Shown: one piece after another, positions 9,200-17,550 of the stretch | Layout: every line of letters starts with the position of its first letter | How positions within the stretch are numbered: the first letter of the stretch is position 1 | From: DATCKG01 sp036562385 | Lineage (GTDB): Bacteria; Bacillota; Sulfobacillia; Symbiobacteriales; Symbiobacteriaceae | Length of the DNA stretch: 64,000 nucleotides | Direction of reading: 5' to 3' | Assembly: GCA_036562385.1 (NCBI GenBank) | Contig: DATCKG010000036.1 | Coordinates: forward strand, 49,364 to 113,363 | Translations under genes and position numbers: made by a program | Notes under the pieces: model-generated | Database searches by the model: none | The model's input: the letters and a program-made list of their open reading frames with translations, nothing else | Told to the model about the DNA's origin: nothing

Positions 9200-9276
9200 C
9201 CCGGAGACGGGGGCCGGCTGCGCGAATCGGTCGGCCCCGGTGTTCGGCCGGCAGCAGTAGGAGGGCAGCCTAGGCG

Positions 9277-10566
9277 GTGAAGACGTACAAGCGGAGCTGC
9301 CTCCCCGGGGGTCTGCGGGTAATCACCGAGGAGATTCCTACTGTCCGCAGCGCCACCATAGGGGTTTGGGTGGGTACAGGAAGCAGCTGGGAGACCCCTG
9401 AAACCATGGGGATCTCTCATTTTATTGAGCACATGCTGTTTAAGGGCACCACCCGCCGCAGCGCCCGGGAGATCGCCCGGGCCATCGATGGGCTGGGGGG
9501 TACCCTTAACGCGTTTACCTCCAAGGAGCATACCTGCTTTTACGCCAAGGTGTTGGACCGGCATCTGCCCAAGGCGGTGGATGTCCTGGCCGATATGATT
9601 CAGCATCCCCTCTTCGACCCCGCCGACATCGACCGGGAAAAGGCGGTGGTGGTAGAGGAGATCAAGATGCACGAGGACATTCCGGACGAAGTGGTCCACG
9701 ACCTCTTTGCTTCGGCGGTCTGGCCCGACCACGGGCTGGGGCGCCCGGTGGTGGGCACCGTCCGGACGGTTCGCGCGCTGTCCCGGGAGGATCTGCTGGC
9801 CTATTACCACCGGCACTACCGTCCGGATAACATGGTGGTGGCCGCAGCGGGGAACCTCCGCCATGAGGAAGTGGTGGAGCAGGTGGCCGAAGCCTTCCGG
9901 GAACTCTGCGAGGAGGTCCGTGAGGCGGAGCCCGAGCCTGCGGCGCCGACGAATCCCACCAGTTCGGTGGCGGTGCTGCGGGAAAAAGAGACGGAACAGA
10001 CCCACTTGGTGGTGGGGGTCAGGGGGCTCGAGCAGGACCACGGTGAGATTTACGCCCTGCACCTGCTCAATACCATCCTGGGCGGAGGCGCCTCCAGCCG
10101 GCTGTTCCAGGAGATCAGGGAGGAGCGGGGCTTAGCTTATTCGATCTACAGTTGCCACAGCAGTTTTCGGAGGACCGGCAGTTTTGCCATTTACACCGGG
10201 ACCTCCCATGACGCCAGCCAGCAAGTGCTGGAGTTGATCCTGAAGAGCCTCCGGGAGACCAGTGAGCGCGGCGTTACCCCCGCGGAACTGGAGGAGGCCA
10301 AGGAGCAACTCAAGGGTCAGATCATGCTGAGCCTGGAGTCCACCGCCGGCCGGATGAGCCGGTTGGGGCGGGGGGAACTGACCACGGGTCGGGTGCTGAC
10401 CCCCGATGAGATCATCAGCCGGATTGACAGCGTTACACCGGAGCAAGTGCACCACCTGGCCCAACGGCTTTTCCAGCAGGAACCGCTGGTTCTCTCGGCC
10501 GTGGGCGCCCGTGTGGATCGCCTCAATCCGGCGAAGTTCGGCTTTGAGGAGGTTCGCCATGGCTGA
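9277..10566 (+). CDS. mlpA: M16 family zinc metallopeptidase (MlpA/YmxG-like)
   Basis: A 429-residue insulinase-family protease. The inverted zinc motif HFIEH (His48, Glu51, His52) is present, with the distal glutamate region VVVEEIKMHEDIPDE about 75 residues later. The second half (from about residue 225) is the inactive M16 partner domain, with the RGLAYSIYS-type block. Proteins at this locus next to pnp are YmxG/MlpA in Bacillus; the natural substrate is not established. The start is GTG 9277, preceded by AGTAGGAGGGC (about 9257-9267). It overlaps dut by 8 bases. Confidence 0.92.
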   Translation: MKTYKRSCLPGGLRVITEEIPTVRSATIGVWVGTGSSWETPETMGISHFIEHMLFKGTTRRSAREIARAIDGLGGTLNAFTSKEHTCFYAKVLDRHLPKAVDVLADMIQHPLFDPADIDREKAVVVEEIKMHEDIPDEVVHDLFASAVWPDHGLGRPVVGTVRTVRALSREDLLAYYHRHYRPDNMVVAAAGNLRHEEVVEQVAEAFRELCEEVREAEPEPAAPTNPTSSVAVLREKETEQTHLVVGVRGLEQDHGEIYALHLLNTILGGGASSRLFQEIREERGLAYSIYSCHSSFRRTGSFAIYTGTSHDASQQVLELILKSLRETSERGVTPAELEEAKEQLKGQIMLSLESTAGRMSRLGRGELTTGRVLTPDEIISRIDSVTPEQVHHLAQRLFQQEPLVLSAVGARVDRLNPAKFGFEEVRHG

Positions 10567-11014
10567 GCCCGAGGGGCGCCGGTTCGCACCGATCAGCGCC
10601 TACGCCGGGAAGGTGGCCTTGCCGGAGCGGAAGACCGCCCGCTCCGCAGGATACGACCTGGCTGCGGCGGAGGACGTGGTGGTGGAACCGGGCAAGGTGG
10701 CCCTGGTGCCTACGGGGTTGAAGGCGTACATGGAGCCCGATGACGTGCTGCTGCTCACCATCCGCAGCAGCCTGGCGGTCAAGCGGGGACTCATGCTGGC
10801 CAACTCCGTGGGCGTGATTGACGCAGACTATGCAGATAACCCCGACAACGAAGGACATATCCAGATCGCACTGGTAAACCTCGGTACCGCTCCGGTCCGG
10901 GTGGAGAAAGGCGAGCGGGTGGCCCAGGGGATCTTTGTGAAGTATCTCACCACTGCCGATGACCAGGCCCGGGGCCAGCGGACCGGGGGGTTTGGCAGCA
11001 CGGGCAGGGTTTGA
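10559..11014 (+). CDS. dut: dUTP diphosphatase
   Basis: Trimeric dUTPase that hydrolyses dUTP to dUMP, keeping uracil out of DNA and supplying dTMP synthesis. All five motifs are visible in the 151 residues: AGYDLAAAEDV (1), RSSLAVK (2), GVIDADY followed by ADNPDNEGHI (3), RVAQGIF (4) and the Gly-rich tail RGQRTGGFGSTGR (5). The extra residues in motif 3 (YADNPDNEG) are the form common in Firmicutes rather than the shorter E. coli form. ATG at 10559 lies within the end of the protease gene after GAGGAGG, so the two are coupled. Confidence 0.95.
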   Translation: MAEPEGRRFAPISAYAGKVALPERKTARSAGYDLAAAEDVVVEPGKVALVPTGLKAYMEPDDVLLLTIRSSLAVKRGLMLANSVGVIDADYADNPDNEGHIQIALVNLGTAPVRVEKGERVAQGIFVKYLTTADDQARGQRTGGFGSTGRV

Positions 11015-11260
11015 CCCTGCCTCAGGTTGCAGACAAAGGCGCCCTTCTTGGCCGCAGTTGCGGTTCAAGAGGGGCGCCAATTGGTTTGTACTGCACCACC
11101 CGCGACGGGGTACCTGCTCAGGAACCCTTTCCCATGACCTTCTTATTGGTGCGTTCGATTGCTGCAAGCTACCAACGGCGAATGTTGCCGAAATATTCGG
11201 ACTGTTCCTATTGACCATACGCGATCGATACCGAGATGAGAATGGAGAAGGAGGTTTCCG

Positions 11261-11497
11261 TCATGCCACGTGGGCTACGCGTGGACAAAAGCCACTACCA
11301 TCGCGACAGGCTTGTCCTCGCCGCCGGCGTTTCGAGTGCTTCTTCCATCCTTCTTGCACGGATGGATGCGGCTTGTAGGCGCCAGTGGTGAGGTCAAGCT
11401 GAAATTCCCCGTTAGTTTGAATTGTAGAGTAGCCCGTACCAACGGCAGCGACCACGAGTAGCGCCCCCATTGTGACCATGGTCTTCCAGCGCTTCAT
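11261..11497 (-). CDS. Possible small secreted peptide precursor
   Basis: A 78-codon ORF with no family I recognise. It opens with a classical signal-sequence pattern: MKRWK, then the hydrophobic stretch MVTMGALLVVAAVGTGY, then a polar segment and a basic KKHSKRRRR stretch. ATG at 11497 has AAGGCGG seven bases upstream, a near-consensus ribosome binding site. The C-terminal third may be non-native because a plus-strand ORF with a good ribosome binding site overlaps it. It could be a signalling pre-peptide or a gene remnant. Confidence 0.4.
   Translation of the reverse strand: MKRWKTMVTMGALLVVAAVGTGYSTIQTNGEFQLDLTTGAYKPHPSVQEGWKKHSKRRRRGQACRDGSGFCPRVAHVA
11263..11391 (+). CDS. Possible 42-residue peptide
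   Basis: A short ORF, starting MPRGLRVDKSHYHRD and ending in a Trp residue. The only support is an ideal ribosome binding site: AAGGAGG at 11248-11254, eight bases before ATG 11263. It overlaps the minus-strand 78-codon ORF in antisense, so at most one of the two is likely to be a coding gene. No family is recognised. Confidence 0.22.
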   Translation: MPRGLRVDKSHYHRDRLVLAAGVSSASSILLARMDAACRRQW

Positions 11498-11604
11498 GAG
11501 TTTTCCGCCTTAGAAAGTGGTAATTCACAATCCGAAACAAACCTGGTTCATGTAGTCCCTGTATGAAAATGCTATTAAAGAACGCCGGATTCCACTAGCT
11601 ACTA

Positions 11605-11613
11605 TGGTATGAT
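11605..11613 (+). promoter_or_regulatory. Extended -10 promoter upstream of che operon
   Basis: TGGTATGAT: an extended -10 (TGn) followed by TATGAT, one base off the sigma-A consensus. No good -35 is visible at 16-18 bases, as often with extended -10 promoters. Transcription would begin near 11620 and read through a hairpin into cheW about 255 bases downstream, or produce a short RNA. Confidence 0.45.
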
Positions 11614-11687
11614 CGCAGCACGTACACCGCCTGATCTCTGGGCCGCGGCCTGCGACTGCAGGACCGCCCCTGTTGGTTTGTGGAGAG

Positions 11688-11712
11688 GGCGCACTGAGCC
11701 GGTCAGTGCGCC
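11688..11712 (+). terminator. Hairpin in che leader (terminator or attenuator)
   Basis: Perfect 10-base arms GGCGCACTGA (11688-11697) and TCAGTGCGCC (11703-11712) with a 5-base loop, followed by TCTTGCGTTTCTC. The T-content is modest. Together with the promoter at 11605 it could bound a small RNA of about 100 nt or attenuate the che operon. Confidence 0.45.
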
Positions 11713-11875
11713 TCTTGCGTTTCTCAGTGCCCCCTGCCGGTGCAGCTTTTGAAGCCAACACCACTGCGGACGTCGCCACAGTGAACACCAATAAGTGAAG
11801 GACTTTCCTAATTTCGTGTGGAACTAGATTCCACAAATCTAAGCCACATTGTGCCAGCAATGGGGGCGACGGCCC

Positions 11876-12331
11876 GTGGAAACGGTGCGTGTAGAACAAC
11901 AGGTAGTGATCTTCCGGGTAGGGGAGGGCACCTTCGCCCTCGGGATTGACGCCGTGCGGGAAGTGGTGCCCTGGTCTCCGCCGAGCCCGCTACCCGACGC
12001 GCCTCCGGCGGTGGAGGGGGTGCTGGACCTGCGGGGAGAGGTTTTCCCCGTGGTGGAACTGGCCCGGCTGCTGGGTACCCGGCGGTCCTTGCCCGATCCG
12101 GAAGCCCGTATCCTGATCGTCAACCTGGAGGGCCAGCAGGCGGGGCTTGTGGTGGATGAAGTGACGGACGTGCTGACCGTGACGCAGGAGATGATTACGC
12201 CCACGTCGCAACTGCTGGCCGCGCGATCTGCTTCCACCACGGCCGGCATCCTGCGGTTGGGCGAAGGGCGGTTGGTGGTGCTGCTGGACCCCGCCCGCAT
12301 CCTGGCGGGGATGGGGATCTCCGGAGGATAG
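11876..12331 (+). CDS. cheW: CheW-like chemotaxis coupling protein (first copy)
   Basis: CheW couples receptors to the CheA kinase. The product is a single SH3-like CheW domain: QQVVIFRVGEGTFALGID at the start, then VEGVLDLRGEVFPVVELARLLG, the signature of the family, and GLVVDEVTDVLTV. GTG at 11876 gives 151 residues and has a GGGGG stretch 9 bases upstream; a TTG at 11849 is an alternative. First gene of a nine-gene che operon. A second, only distantly similar cheW follows after 16 bases. Confidence 0.9.
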   Translation: METVRVEQQVVIFRVGEGTFALGIDAVREVVPWSPPSPLPDAPPAVEGVLDLRGEVFPVVELARLLGTRRSLPDPEARILIVNLEGQQAGLVVDEVTDVLTVTQEMITPTSQLLAARSASTTAGILRLGEGRLVVLLDPARILAGMGISGG

Positions 12332-12347
12332 GAATGGAGGATCAGCC

Positions 12348-12809
12348 GTGGCTGTGCAGGAGCGACAGGAGGCCATCACCCAGCTGGTCGTTTTCCAGTT
12401 GGGGCCTGAACTGTACGGTGCGGATATCGCCGTGGTACGGGAGGTTTGCCCGCTGCAGCGGGTGACCCGCGTCCCCCGGACCCCCGCCTACGTGGAAGGG
12501 GTAACCAACCTGCGGGGCCGCGTGATTCCGGTGGTGGATCTCAGGCGCCGCCTGGGGCTGCCCGCGGGTCCGGCCACGCCCAGCACCCGCATCGCTGTCG
12601 CCGAACTGGACGGCGAGCAGGTTGGGATGATCGTGGACGCCGTTTTGGAAGTGGCCCGGGTACCAGAGAAGGCCATCGAGCCATCGGGATCGCTGGTCCA
12701 TGGCGTGGACAGGCAGTACGTCCGAGGGGTTGCCCATGTGCATGATCGGTTGGTGATCTTGCTGGATCTGGCCCAGGTGCTGCGCAACGCACAGAGGAAG
12801 GTCGTGTAG
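12348..12809 (+). CDS. cheW: CheW-like chemotaxis coupling protein (second copy)
   Basis: A 153-residue CheW domain protein: QLVVFQLGPELYGADI, then VEGVTNLRGRVIPVVDLRRRLGL and GMIVDAVLEVARV. The start is GTG 12348. It differs from the preceding copy at most positions, so the two probably arose by an old duplication and may couple different receptors or play CheW and CheV-like scaffold roles (neither has a receiver domain). Lies 12 bases before cheA. Confidence 0.92.
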   Translation: MAVQERQEAITQLVVFQLGPELYGADIAVVREVCPLQRVTRVPRTPAYVEGVTNLRGRVIPVVDLRRRLGLPAGPATPSTRIAVAELDGEQVGMIVDAVLEVARVPEKAIEPSGSLVHGVDRQYVRGVAHVHDRLVILLDLAQVLRNAQRKVV

Positions 12810-12821
12810 GGGGGAAACGCG

Positions 12822-14957
12822 TTGGGCAACGGCGACTTCGATCTGTCGGAGGAGGACATCAAGGTCTTTCTGGACGAGGCCGAAGAGCAACTGCAGGTAA
12901 TGGAAACCGGGTTTCTGGCCCTGGAAAAGGAAGGAGCCGATCCGGAGCAGCTGCAGGCCATTTTCCGCGCCGCCCACACCTTGAAGGGCTCCTCCGCCAC
13001 CCTGGGCCATCAGAAGATGACCGTGGTGACCCATGCCCTGGAGAACGTCTTGGACAAGCTCCGCAAGGGGAAGCTGGCGGTCACCACGACCCTGGTGGAC
13101 ACGCTGTTTGCCTGCCTGGATGTCCTCGGAACGTACCGGGACGAAATTGCCACCGGGCAGGACAGCGGGGTGGACCCCGCGGAGATCCTGGCCCGACTGG
13201 CGGCGCTGGACTCCGGGGAGACCGGCGAGAACGCTTCAGCCAGAGACGATGCGGCGGACCAGGGCGCCCGTCCTGCCGGCCAGGGCGCCGCGTTCCCCTG
13301 GCAGTCCCTGGAGCCCGCGGAGAAGGCACGGGTACAGGAAGCACTGGCCATGGGACTGCAGCCGGTGGCCTGCCGCATTCAGTTTGACCAGGATTCGGCC
13401 ATGCCGTCGGTACGGGCCTACCAGGCGCTGCTGGTTCTGGCCGACCACGGCGAGGTGGTCCGGTCCTGGCCGAGCCAGCAGGAGGTGGAGGCGGACCAGG
13501 TCACCGACCACCTGGACGTACTGCTGCTCACCAGCGACAGCCCGGCGGAGATCCGAACAGGGCTGGCGCAGGTGCCCGAGATCGAGGTGGCATGGATCGG
13601 CCCGGCGAAAGGGCTTGGCGCCGAGGCTTCACAGGGAGCCGATGCAGAGCGAGAGCCCGAGGAACGCCGGGCTCCGGAGCCGGCCAGGGAGGAGGCCTCT
13701 TCCGGCAACGGCGGCGGCGGACGGAACGGCCGCTACGGGCGAACGGTGCGGGTGGACGTGGACCTGCTGGACAACCTGATGAATCTCGTGGGCGAGCTGG
13801 TGATCGACCGCACCCGCCTGTATCAGGTGCTGACCCGCCTGGAGGCGGAGCGGGCTGGAGACGAGGTGACCCAGGTGATGTCCAGCGCTCTGGCCCACAT
13901 CAGCCGAATGACCAGCGCCCTGCAGGATGAGATCCAGCGGGCGCGGATGTTGCCGCTGGAAAACCTCTTCCGGAAGTTCCCCCGGATGGTCCGGGACCTG
14001 GCCCAGAAGCTGGGCAAGGACCTGCAGCTTATCATCCGGGGTGAGGAGACCGAACTGGACCGGTCGGTGATCGAGGAGATCAGCGATCCCCTGATGCACC
14101 TGCTCCGGAACGCCGTGGACCACGGCATTGAACCGCCCGAGGAGCGGGTGCGGAAGGGCAAGGCCCGTACCGGAACGATCCTGCTGGAGGCTTCCCACGA
14201 GGAGAACCACATCATCATCGTGATCGAGGACGACGGCCGGGGCATTGATCCGGAGCAGGTGCGGGCCGCCGCCGTGCGCAAGGGGCTGCTCTCCGAGGAG
14301 GCGGCCCGGCGGATGCCGGACTCGGAAGTGATCAACCTGATCTGGTCTCCGGGGTTTTCCACCACGGACAAGGTGAGCGACGTGTCTGGTCGGGGCGTCG
14401 GCCTGGACGTGGTGCAGAAGAACATCGAGAAGCTGAACGGCTCGGTGGAGATCCGCACCCAGGTGGACAAAGGCACCCGGTTCCGGGTGAAGCTTCCCCT
14501 CACCCTGGCCATCATCCGGGCCCTGCAGGTGTCGCTGGAGGGGACCATCTACTGCATTCCCCTCAACTCTGTGGTGGAGATCGATCGCATTCCGGTCAGC
14601 GACATCCAGACCGTGCGGCAGCGTGAGGTGTTTGTGAAACGGGGCCAGGTGATCCCCCTCTTGAGGCTGGCGGAGGTCTTCGATGTACAGCGGCCGGAAG
14701 GATACGAAGAGCCCGAGGAGCTCTACGTGGTGATTGTCTCCGTCATGGGGCGGCAGGCGGGGATCGTGGTGGACGACCTGATCGGGGAGGGGGATGTGGT
14801 GATCAAACCGCTGGGGAAATTCATCGGCGATGTTCCCGGCATCGCCGGGGCTACCATTATGGGAGACGGTGACGTGGCGATCATTCTGGACATCCCCGGA
14901 CTCTTGGAGAGTCTGCCGGCGGACCAGACCCACAGTGAGACGGCCTGGGTCTCGTGA
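12822..14957 (+). CDS. cheA: Chemotaxis histidine kinase CheA
   Basis: Sensor kinase that phosphorylates CheY and CheB. The 711 residues comprise P1/HPt with AAHTLKGSSATLG (phospho-acceptor His52), a linker with a P2-like section, an acidic/Gly-rich spacer near residue 290, P3 dimerisation (VDVDLLDNLMNLVGELVIDR), P4 HATPase with NAVDHGIEPPEER (N box), DDGRGID (G1) and GRGVGLDVV (G2), and P5, a CheW-like domain. The start is TTG 12822 after a GGGGGAAA stretch. It overlaps cheC at GTGA (14954-14957). Confidence 0.96.
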   Translation: MGNGDFDLSEEDIKVFLDEAEEQLQVMETGFLALEKEGADPEQLQAIFRAAHTLKGSSATLGHQKMTVVTHALENVLDKLRKGKLAVTTTLVDTLFACLDVLGTYRDEIATGQDSGVDPAEILARLAALDSGETGENASARDDAADQGARPAGQGAAFPWQSLEPAEKARVQEALAMGLQPVACRIQFDQDSAMPSVRAYQALLVLADHGEVVRSWPSQQEVEADQVTDHLDVLLLTSDSPAEIRTGLAQVPEIEVAWIGPAKGLGAEASQGADAEREPEERRAPEPAREEASSGNGGGGRNGRYGRTVRVDVDLLDNLMNLVGELVIDRTRLYQVLTRLEAERAGDEVTQVMSSALAHISRMTSALQDEIQRARMLPLENLFRKFPRMVRDLAQKLGKDLQLIIRGEETELDRSVIEEISDPLMHLLRNAVDHGIEPPEERVRKGKARTGTILLEASHEENHIIIVIEDDGRGIDPEQVRAAAVRKGLLSEEAARRMPDSEVINLIWSPGFSTTDKVSDVSGRGVGLDVVQKNIEKLNGSVEIRTQVDKGTRFRVKLPLTLAIIRALQVSLEGTIYCIPLNSVVEIDRIPVSDIQTVRQREVFVKRGQVIPLLRLAEVFDVQRPEGYEEPEELYVVIVSVMGRQAGIVVDDLIGEGDVVIKPLGKFIGDVPGIAGATIMGDGDVAIILDIPGLLESLPADQTHSETAWVS

Positions 14958-15571
14958 CGAAACGGGTGTTGGGTATGAAGGAGACGGACAGCAGCTTCCA
15001 GGCTCTTCAGGCGATCATGGAAAAAGGCCTGGCGGACAGTTCCGTGGCGCTGTCCGCCATGAGCACCGGCGGGATGCGCCTGCAGAAGCCGGTCGTGCAC
15101 ATGCTGCCTCTGGACCAGGTGCCGGGTATCGCCGGGGGGCCTGCCCGGGTGGTGGTCGCGGTCTACGTTGGGATGAAGGGAGACCTGAGCGGCCATCTGA
15201 TGCTCCTGTTTCAGCGGGAAGCGGCCCTGCGGGTGGTGGAGATGCTCATGGATCTGCCCCCGGGCAGCCTGCCGGATCTGGATGAGGTGGGCCGGTCTGC
15301 CCTGGCGGAGGTGGGCAACATTTGCTGTTCCGCTTGTCTCAGTGCGCTGGCCAACCGCACCGGGTTGGTGATCCTGCCAACTCCGCCGGTGGTGGTGACC
15401 GATATGGCTGGAGCCATCCTGGAGTCGGTGGTCACCCACCTCTACCTGAACGGAGATGAGTCGTTGGTTGTGGAGACGAAATTTAACGAAGAAGTCCCCG
15501 GGTACTTTCTGCTGTTGCCGGATCAGCAGTCCTTGGGGAAGCTGGTGGCGGTGGTGGGAACGAAACCGTGA
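14954..15571 (+). CDS. cheC: CheC-type CheY-P phosphatase
   Basis: CheC dephosphorylates CheY-P and binds CheD. The 205-residue length fits CheC, not CheX. The C-terminal active site is intact: SALAEVGN fits S-x3-E-x2-N and a proline follows 22 residues after the Asn. In the N-terminal half, the equivalent segment (MEKGLADSSVALS) keeps the Glu but not the Asn, so only one of the usual two active sites looks functional. GTG at 14954 overlaps the cheA stop; ATG at 14975 is an alternative start. Confidence 0.88.
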   Translation: MTKRVLGMKETDSSFQALQAIMEKGLADSSVALSAMSTGGMRLQKPVVHMLPLDQVPGIAGGPARVVVAVYVGMKGDLSGHLMLLFQREAALRVVEMLMDLPPGSLPDLDEVGRSALAEVGNICCSACLSALANRTGLVILPTPPVVVTDMAGAILESVVTHLYLNGDESLVVETKFNEEVPGYFLLLPDQQSLGKLVAVVGTKP

Positions 15572-16062
15572 GAATGCAGATTGCGGTAGCGGGGCTGGGC
15601 GAACTCGTCAGCGGCAACCGGCCCGACCAGGTGCTGGTCTGCTATGGACTGGGCTCCTGCGTGGGCCTGGCGCTCCACGACCCCGTGGCCCGGGTGGGGG
15701 TGCTGGCCCATGTGGTGCTGCCTGACAGCCGGTTGGGCCGGGGCGTGCCGGATCGGCCCGGGAAGTTTGCCGATACCGCGGTCCCCGCGGCCATCGAGGA
15801 GGCGGTGCGGCTCGGGGCTGTACCTGCCCGGCTGGTGGCCCGGATCGTGGGCGGCGCCCGGATGCTGCCGGTGGCTGGGATCCCCGGGATGCTGGATATT
15901 GGCGACCGGAACGTGGAGGCGGTGCAGGCCGCCCTGGCCCGGGCCGGGATCCGGCTGATCGGCCAGGATACAGGCGGCACCTACGGGCGCACTGTCCACT
16001 TCTTCGTGGGCACCGGCCGGCTGATGGTCAGCACGGTGGGCCGGGGAGAGCGTGAGCTGTAG
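15568..16062 (+). CDS. cheD: Chemoreceptor glutamine deamidase CheD
   Basis: CheD deamidates receptor glutamines and is the partner of CheC. The 164 residues contain YGLGSCVGLALHD with the catalytic Cys31 and GVLAHVVLPDS with His48, followed by the conserved FADTAVPA region and the Gly-rich IVGGARM segment. The start is GTG 15568, overlapping the cheC stop by 4 bases. The cheC-cheD pair implies a Bacillus/Thermotoga-style adaptation system. Confidence 0.94.
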   Translation: MRMQIAVAGLGELVSGNRPDQVLVCYGLGSCVGLALHDPVARVGVLAHVVLPDSRLGRGVPDRPGKFADTAVPAAIEEAVRLGAVPARLVARIVGGARMLPVAGIPGMLDIGDRNVEAVQAALARAGIRLIGQDTGGTYGRTVHFFVGTGRLMVSTVGRGEREL

Positions 16063-16087
16063 CGAAATCGACGAGGAGGGAGCCGCC

Positions 16088-16453
16088 TTGCCCAAGATTT
16101 TGCTGGTGGATGATGCCGCGTTCATGCGGATGCGGTGTGCAAAGCTCCTGAAGGAACACGGATACGAGGTGGAAGAGGCCGAAAACGGCCAGGAGGCGCT
16201 GCAAAAATACCAGGCGGTCCGCCCGGACCTGGTATTGATGGATATCACCATGCCCGTGATGGATGGGATTACCGCTACCCGGGAGTTGCGGGCGCTGGAC
16301 CCCAATGCCAAGGTGGTGATGGTGACGGCCCTGGGGCAGCAGGCCATGGTGATTGAGGCCATCAAGGCCGGCGCCAAGGATTTTGTGGTCAAGCCCTTCC
16401 AGCCGGACAAGATTCTGGGTACCGTCCGTAAGATGGTGGGATCCCCGCAGTAA
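16088..16453 (+). CDS. cheY: Chemotaxis response regulator CheY
   Basis: A stand-alone receiver domain of 121 residues. Conserved positions: the acidic pair in ILLVDDAAFMR, phospho-acceptor Asp52 in LVLMDITMPVMDG, Thr in MVTALG and Lys in FVVKPF. A longer reading frame begins at GTG 16052 inside cheD, but TTG 16088 has GAGGAGGGAG (16071-16080) upstream and a normal CheY N-terminus. It is followed two bases later by cheB. Confidence 0.94.
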   Translation: MPKILLVDDAAFMRMRCAKLLKEHGYEVEEAENGQEALQKYQAVRPDLVLMDITMPVMDGITATRELRALDPNAKVVMVTALGQQAMVIEAIKAGAKDFVVKPFQPDKILGTVRKMVGSPQ

Positions 16454-16455
16454 TC

Positions 16456-17541
16456 ATGGCGAAAGCGGTAAATAGCGGGGCCGGGACCCTGCGGGTTTTG
16501 GTGGTGGATGACTCGGCCTTCATGCGCCGGATCATAACGGACCTGCTTCAGAGTGACGAGGGCATTGAGGTGGTGGGAACCGCCCGGGACGGCCTGGAGG
16601 CGGTGGAGAAGAACCTCAGCCTGCAGCCGGATGTGATCACCCTGGATGTGGAGATGCCGAGGCTGGACGGCTATGGGGCCCTGCGTGAGATCATGGCTCG
16701 GCGCCCCACCCCGGTGGTGATGGTCTCCAGCCTCACCCGGGAAGGGGCGCAGGCGACCATCCGGGCGCTGGCCCTGGGGGCCGTCGATTTCGTGACCAAG
16801 CCCTCCGGCACCATTTCCTTGGACATGCACCTGGTGCGGGACGAACTGGTGGCCAAGGTAAAGGCCGCAGCCAGGGCGACGCCCCGCTACCGACGGGTGC
16901 TGGGGGATCTGCCGGCGCGGAAGCAGGGACTGAAGCCCTTCCGACCGCAGGCCAGGGGAACCCCGGAGGAAATGCCCCGGCAGGTGGTCGTGATCGGTTG
17001 CAGCACCGGCGGTCCCAGCGCGCTGCACGAGATTGTGCCGCGGCTTCCGGCCGATCTGCCCGCCGGGGTGCTGGTGGTGCAGCACATGCCTGCCGGCTTT
17101 ACCCGATCGCTGGCCCGGCGGTTGGATGAGATTTCCGGTATTGCCGTCAAGGAGGCCGAGGAAGGCGATCCGGTCACAGCCGGAATGGTCCTGGTGGCTC
17201 CGGGCGGTTATCATATGACGGTGGACAACCGGGGCAGGATCCGCCTGGACCAGGGGCCGCCTTTGCACGGCGTCCGGCCGGCGGTGGATCGGACCCTCTC
17301 TTCGGTGGTATCGGTCTGGAAGGACCGCACCATCGGGGTGATTCTCACCGGGATGGGTTATGATGGCGCCCGGGGGTGCCGGGAGCTAAAACAGGCCGGC
17401 GGCCGCACCATCGCGGAGGATGCCACCACCTGTGTGGTCTACGGCATGCCCAGGGTGGTGGTGGAGATGGGGCTCGCGGACATGGTCCTGCCGGTACACC
17501 ACATTGCGGCCGCCCTGGTCCGGCTGGTTCGAGAGGGGTAG
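16456..17541 (+). CDS. cheB: Chemotaxis response regulator / methylesterase CheB
   Basis: CheB removes methyl groups from receptors and deamidates them when phosphorylated. The 361 residues contain an N-terminal receiver (RVLVVDDSAFMRR, phospho-Asp in LDVEMPRLDG, KPSG) and a C-terminal methylesterase domain with the serine motif VVVIGCSTGGPSA near residue 184, the His in VVQHMPAGFTRSL and the Asp in LTGMGYDGARG. Start ATG 16456, 2 bases after cheY. Confidence 0.97.
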   Translation: MAKAVNSGAGTLRVLVVDDSAFMRRIITDLLQSDEGIEVVGTARDGLEAVEKNLSLQPDVITLDVEMPRLDGYGALREIMARRPTPVVMVSSLTREGAQATIRALALGAVDFVTKPSGTISLDMHLVRDELVAKVKAAARATPRYRRVLGDLPARKQGLKPFRPQARGTPEEMPRQVVVIGCSTGGPSALHEIVPRLPADLPAGVLVVQHMPAGFTRSLARRLDEISGIAVKEAEEGDPVTAGMVLVAPGGYHMTVDNRGRIRLDQGPPLHGVRPAVDRTLSSVVSVWKDRTIGVILTGMGYDGARGCRELKQAGGRTIAEDATTCVVYGMPRVVVEMGLADMVLPVHHIAAALVRLVREG

Positions 17542-17550
17542 CGGACGGGG

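Larger units (their letters stand above)
11015..11875. other. Long AT-richer spacer between dut and the che operon
   Basis: About 860 bases without a recognisable conserved gene and with clearly lower GC than either side. It holds a 78-codon minus-strand ORF and a 42-codon plus-strand ORF that overlap in antisense (listed separately), an extended -10 promoter near 11610, a strong hairpin at 11688-11712, and a short inverted repeat CCGAA-N3-TTCGG near 11190. A second minus-strand reading frame around 11700-11810 contains a hydrophobic segment (LLVFTVATSAVVLAS) followed by charged residues, but lacks a convincing start. Confidence 0.6.

Noticed and set aside
11525..11899. 124-codon minus-strand reading frame as a gene
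   Set aside because: The hydrophobic segment is plausible, but there is no start codon with a ribosome binding site in front of it, and the N-terminal part overlaps the cheW leader.
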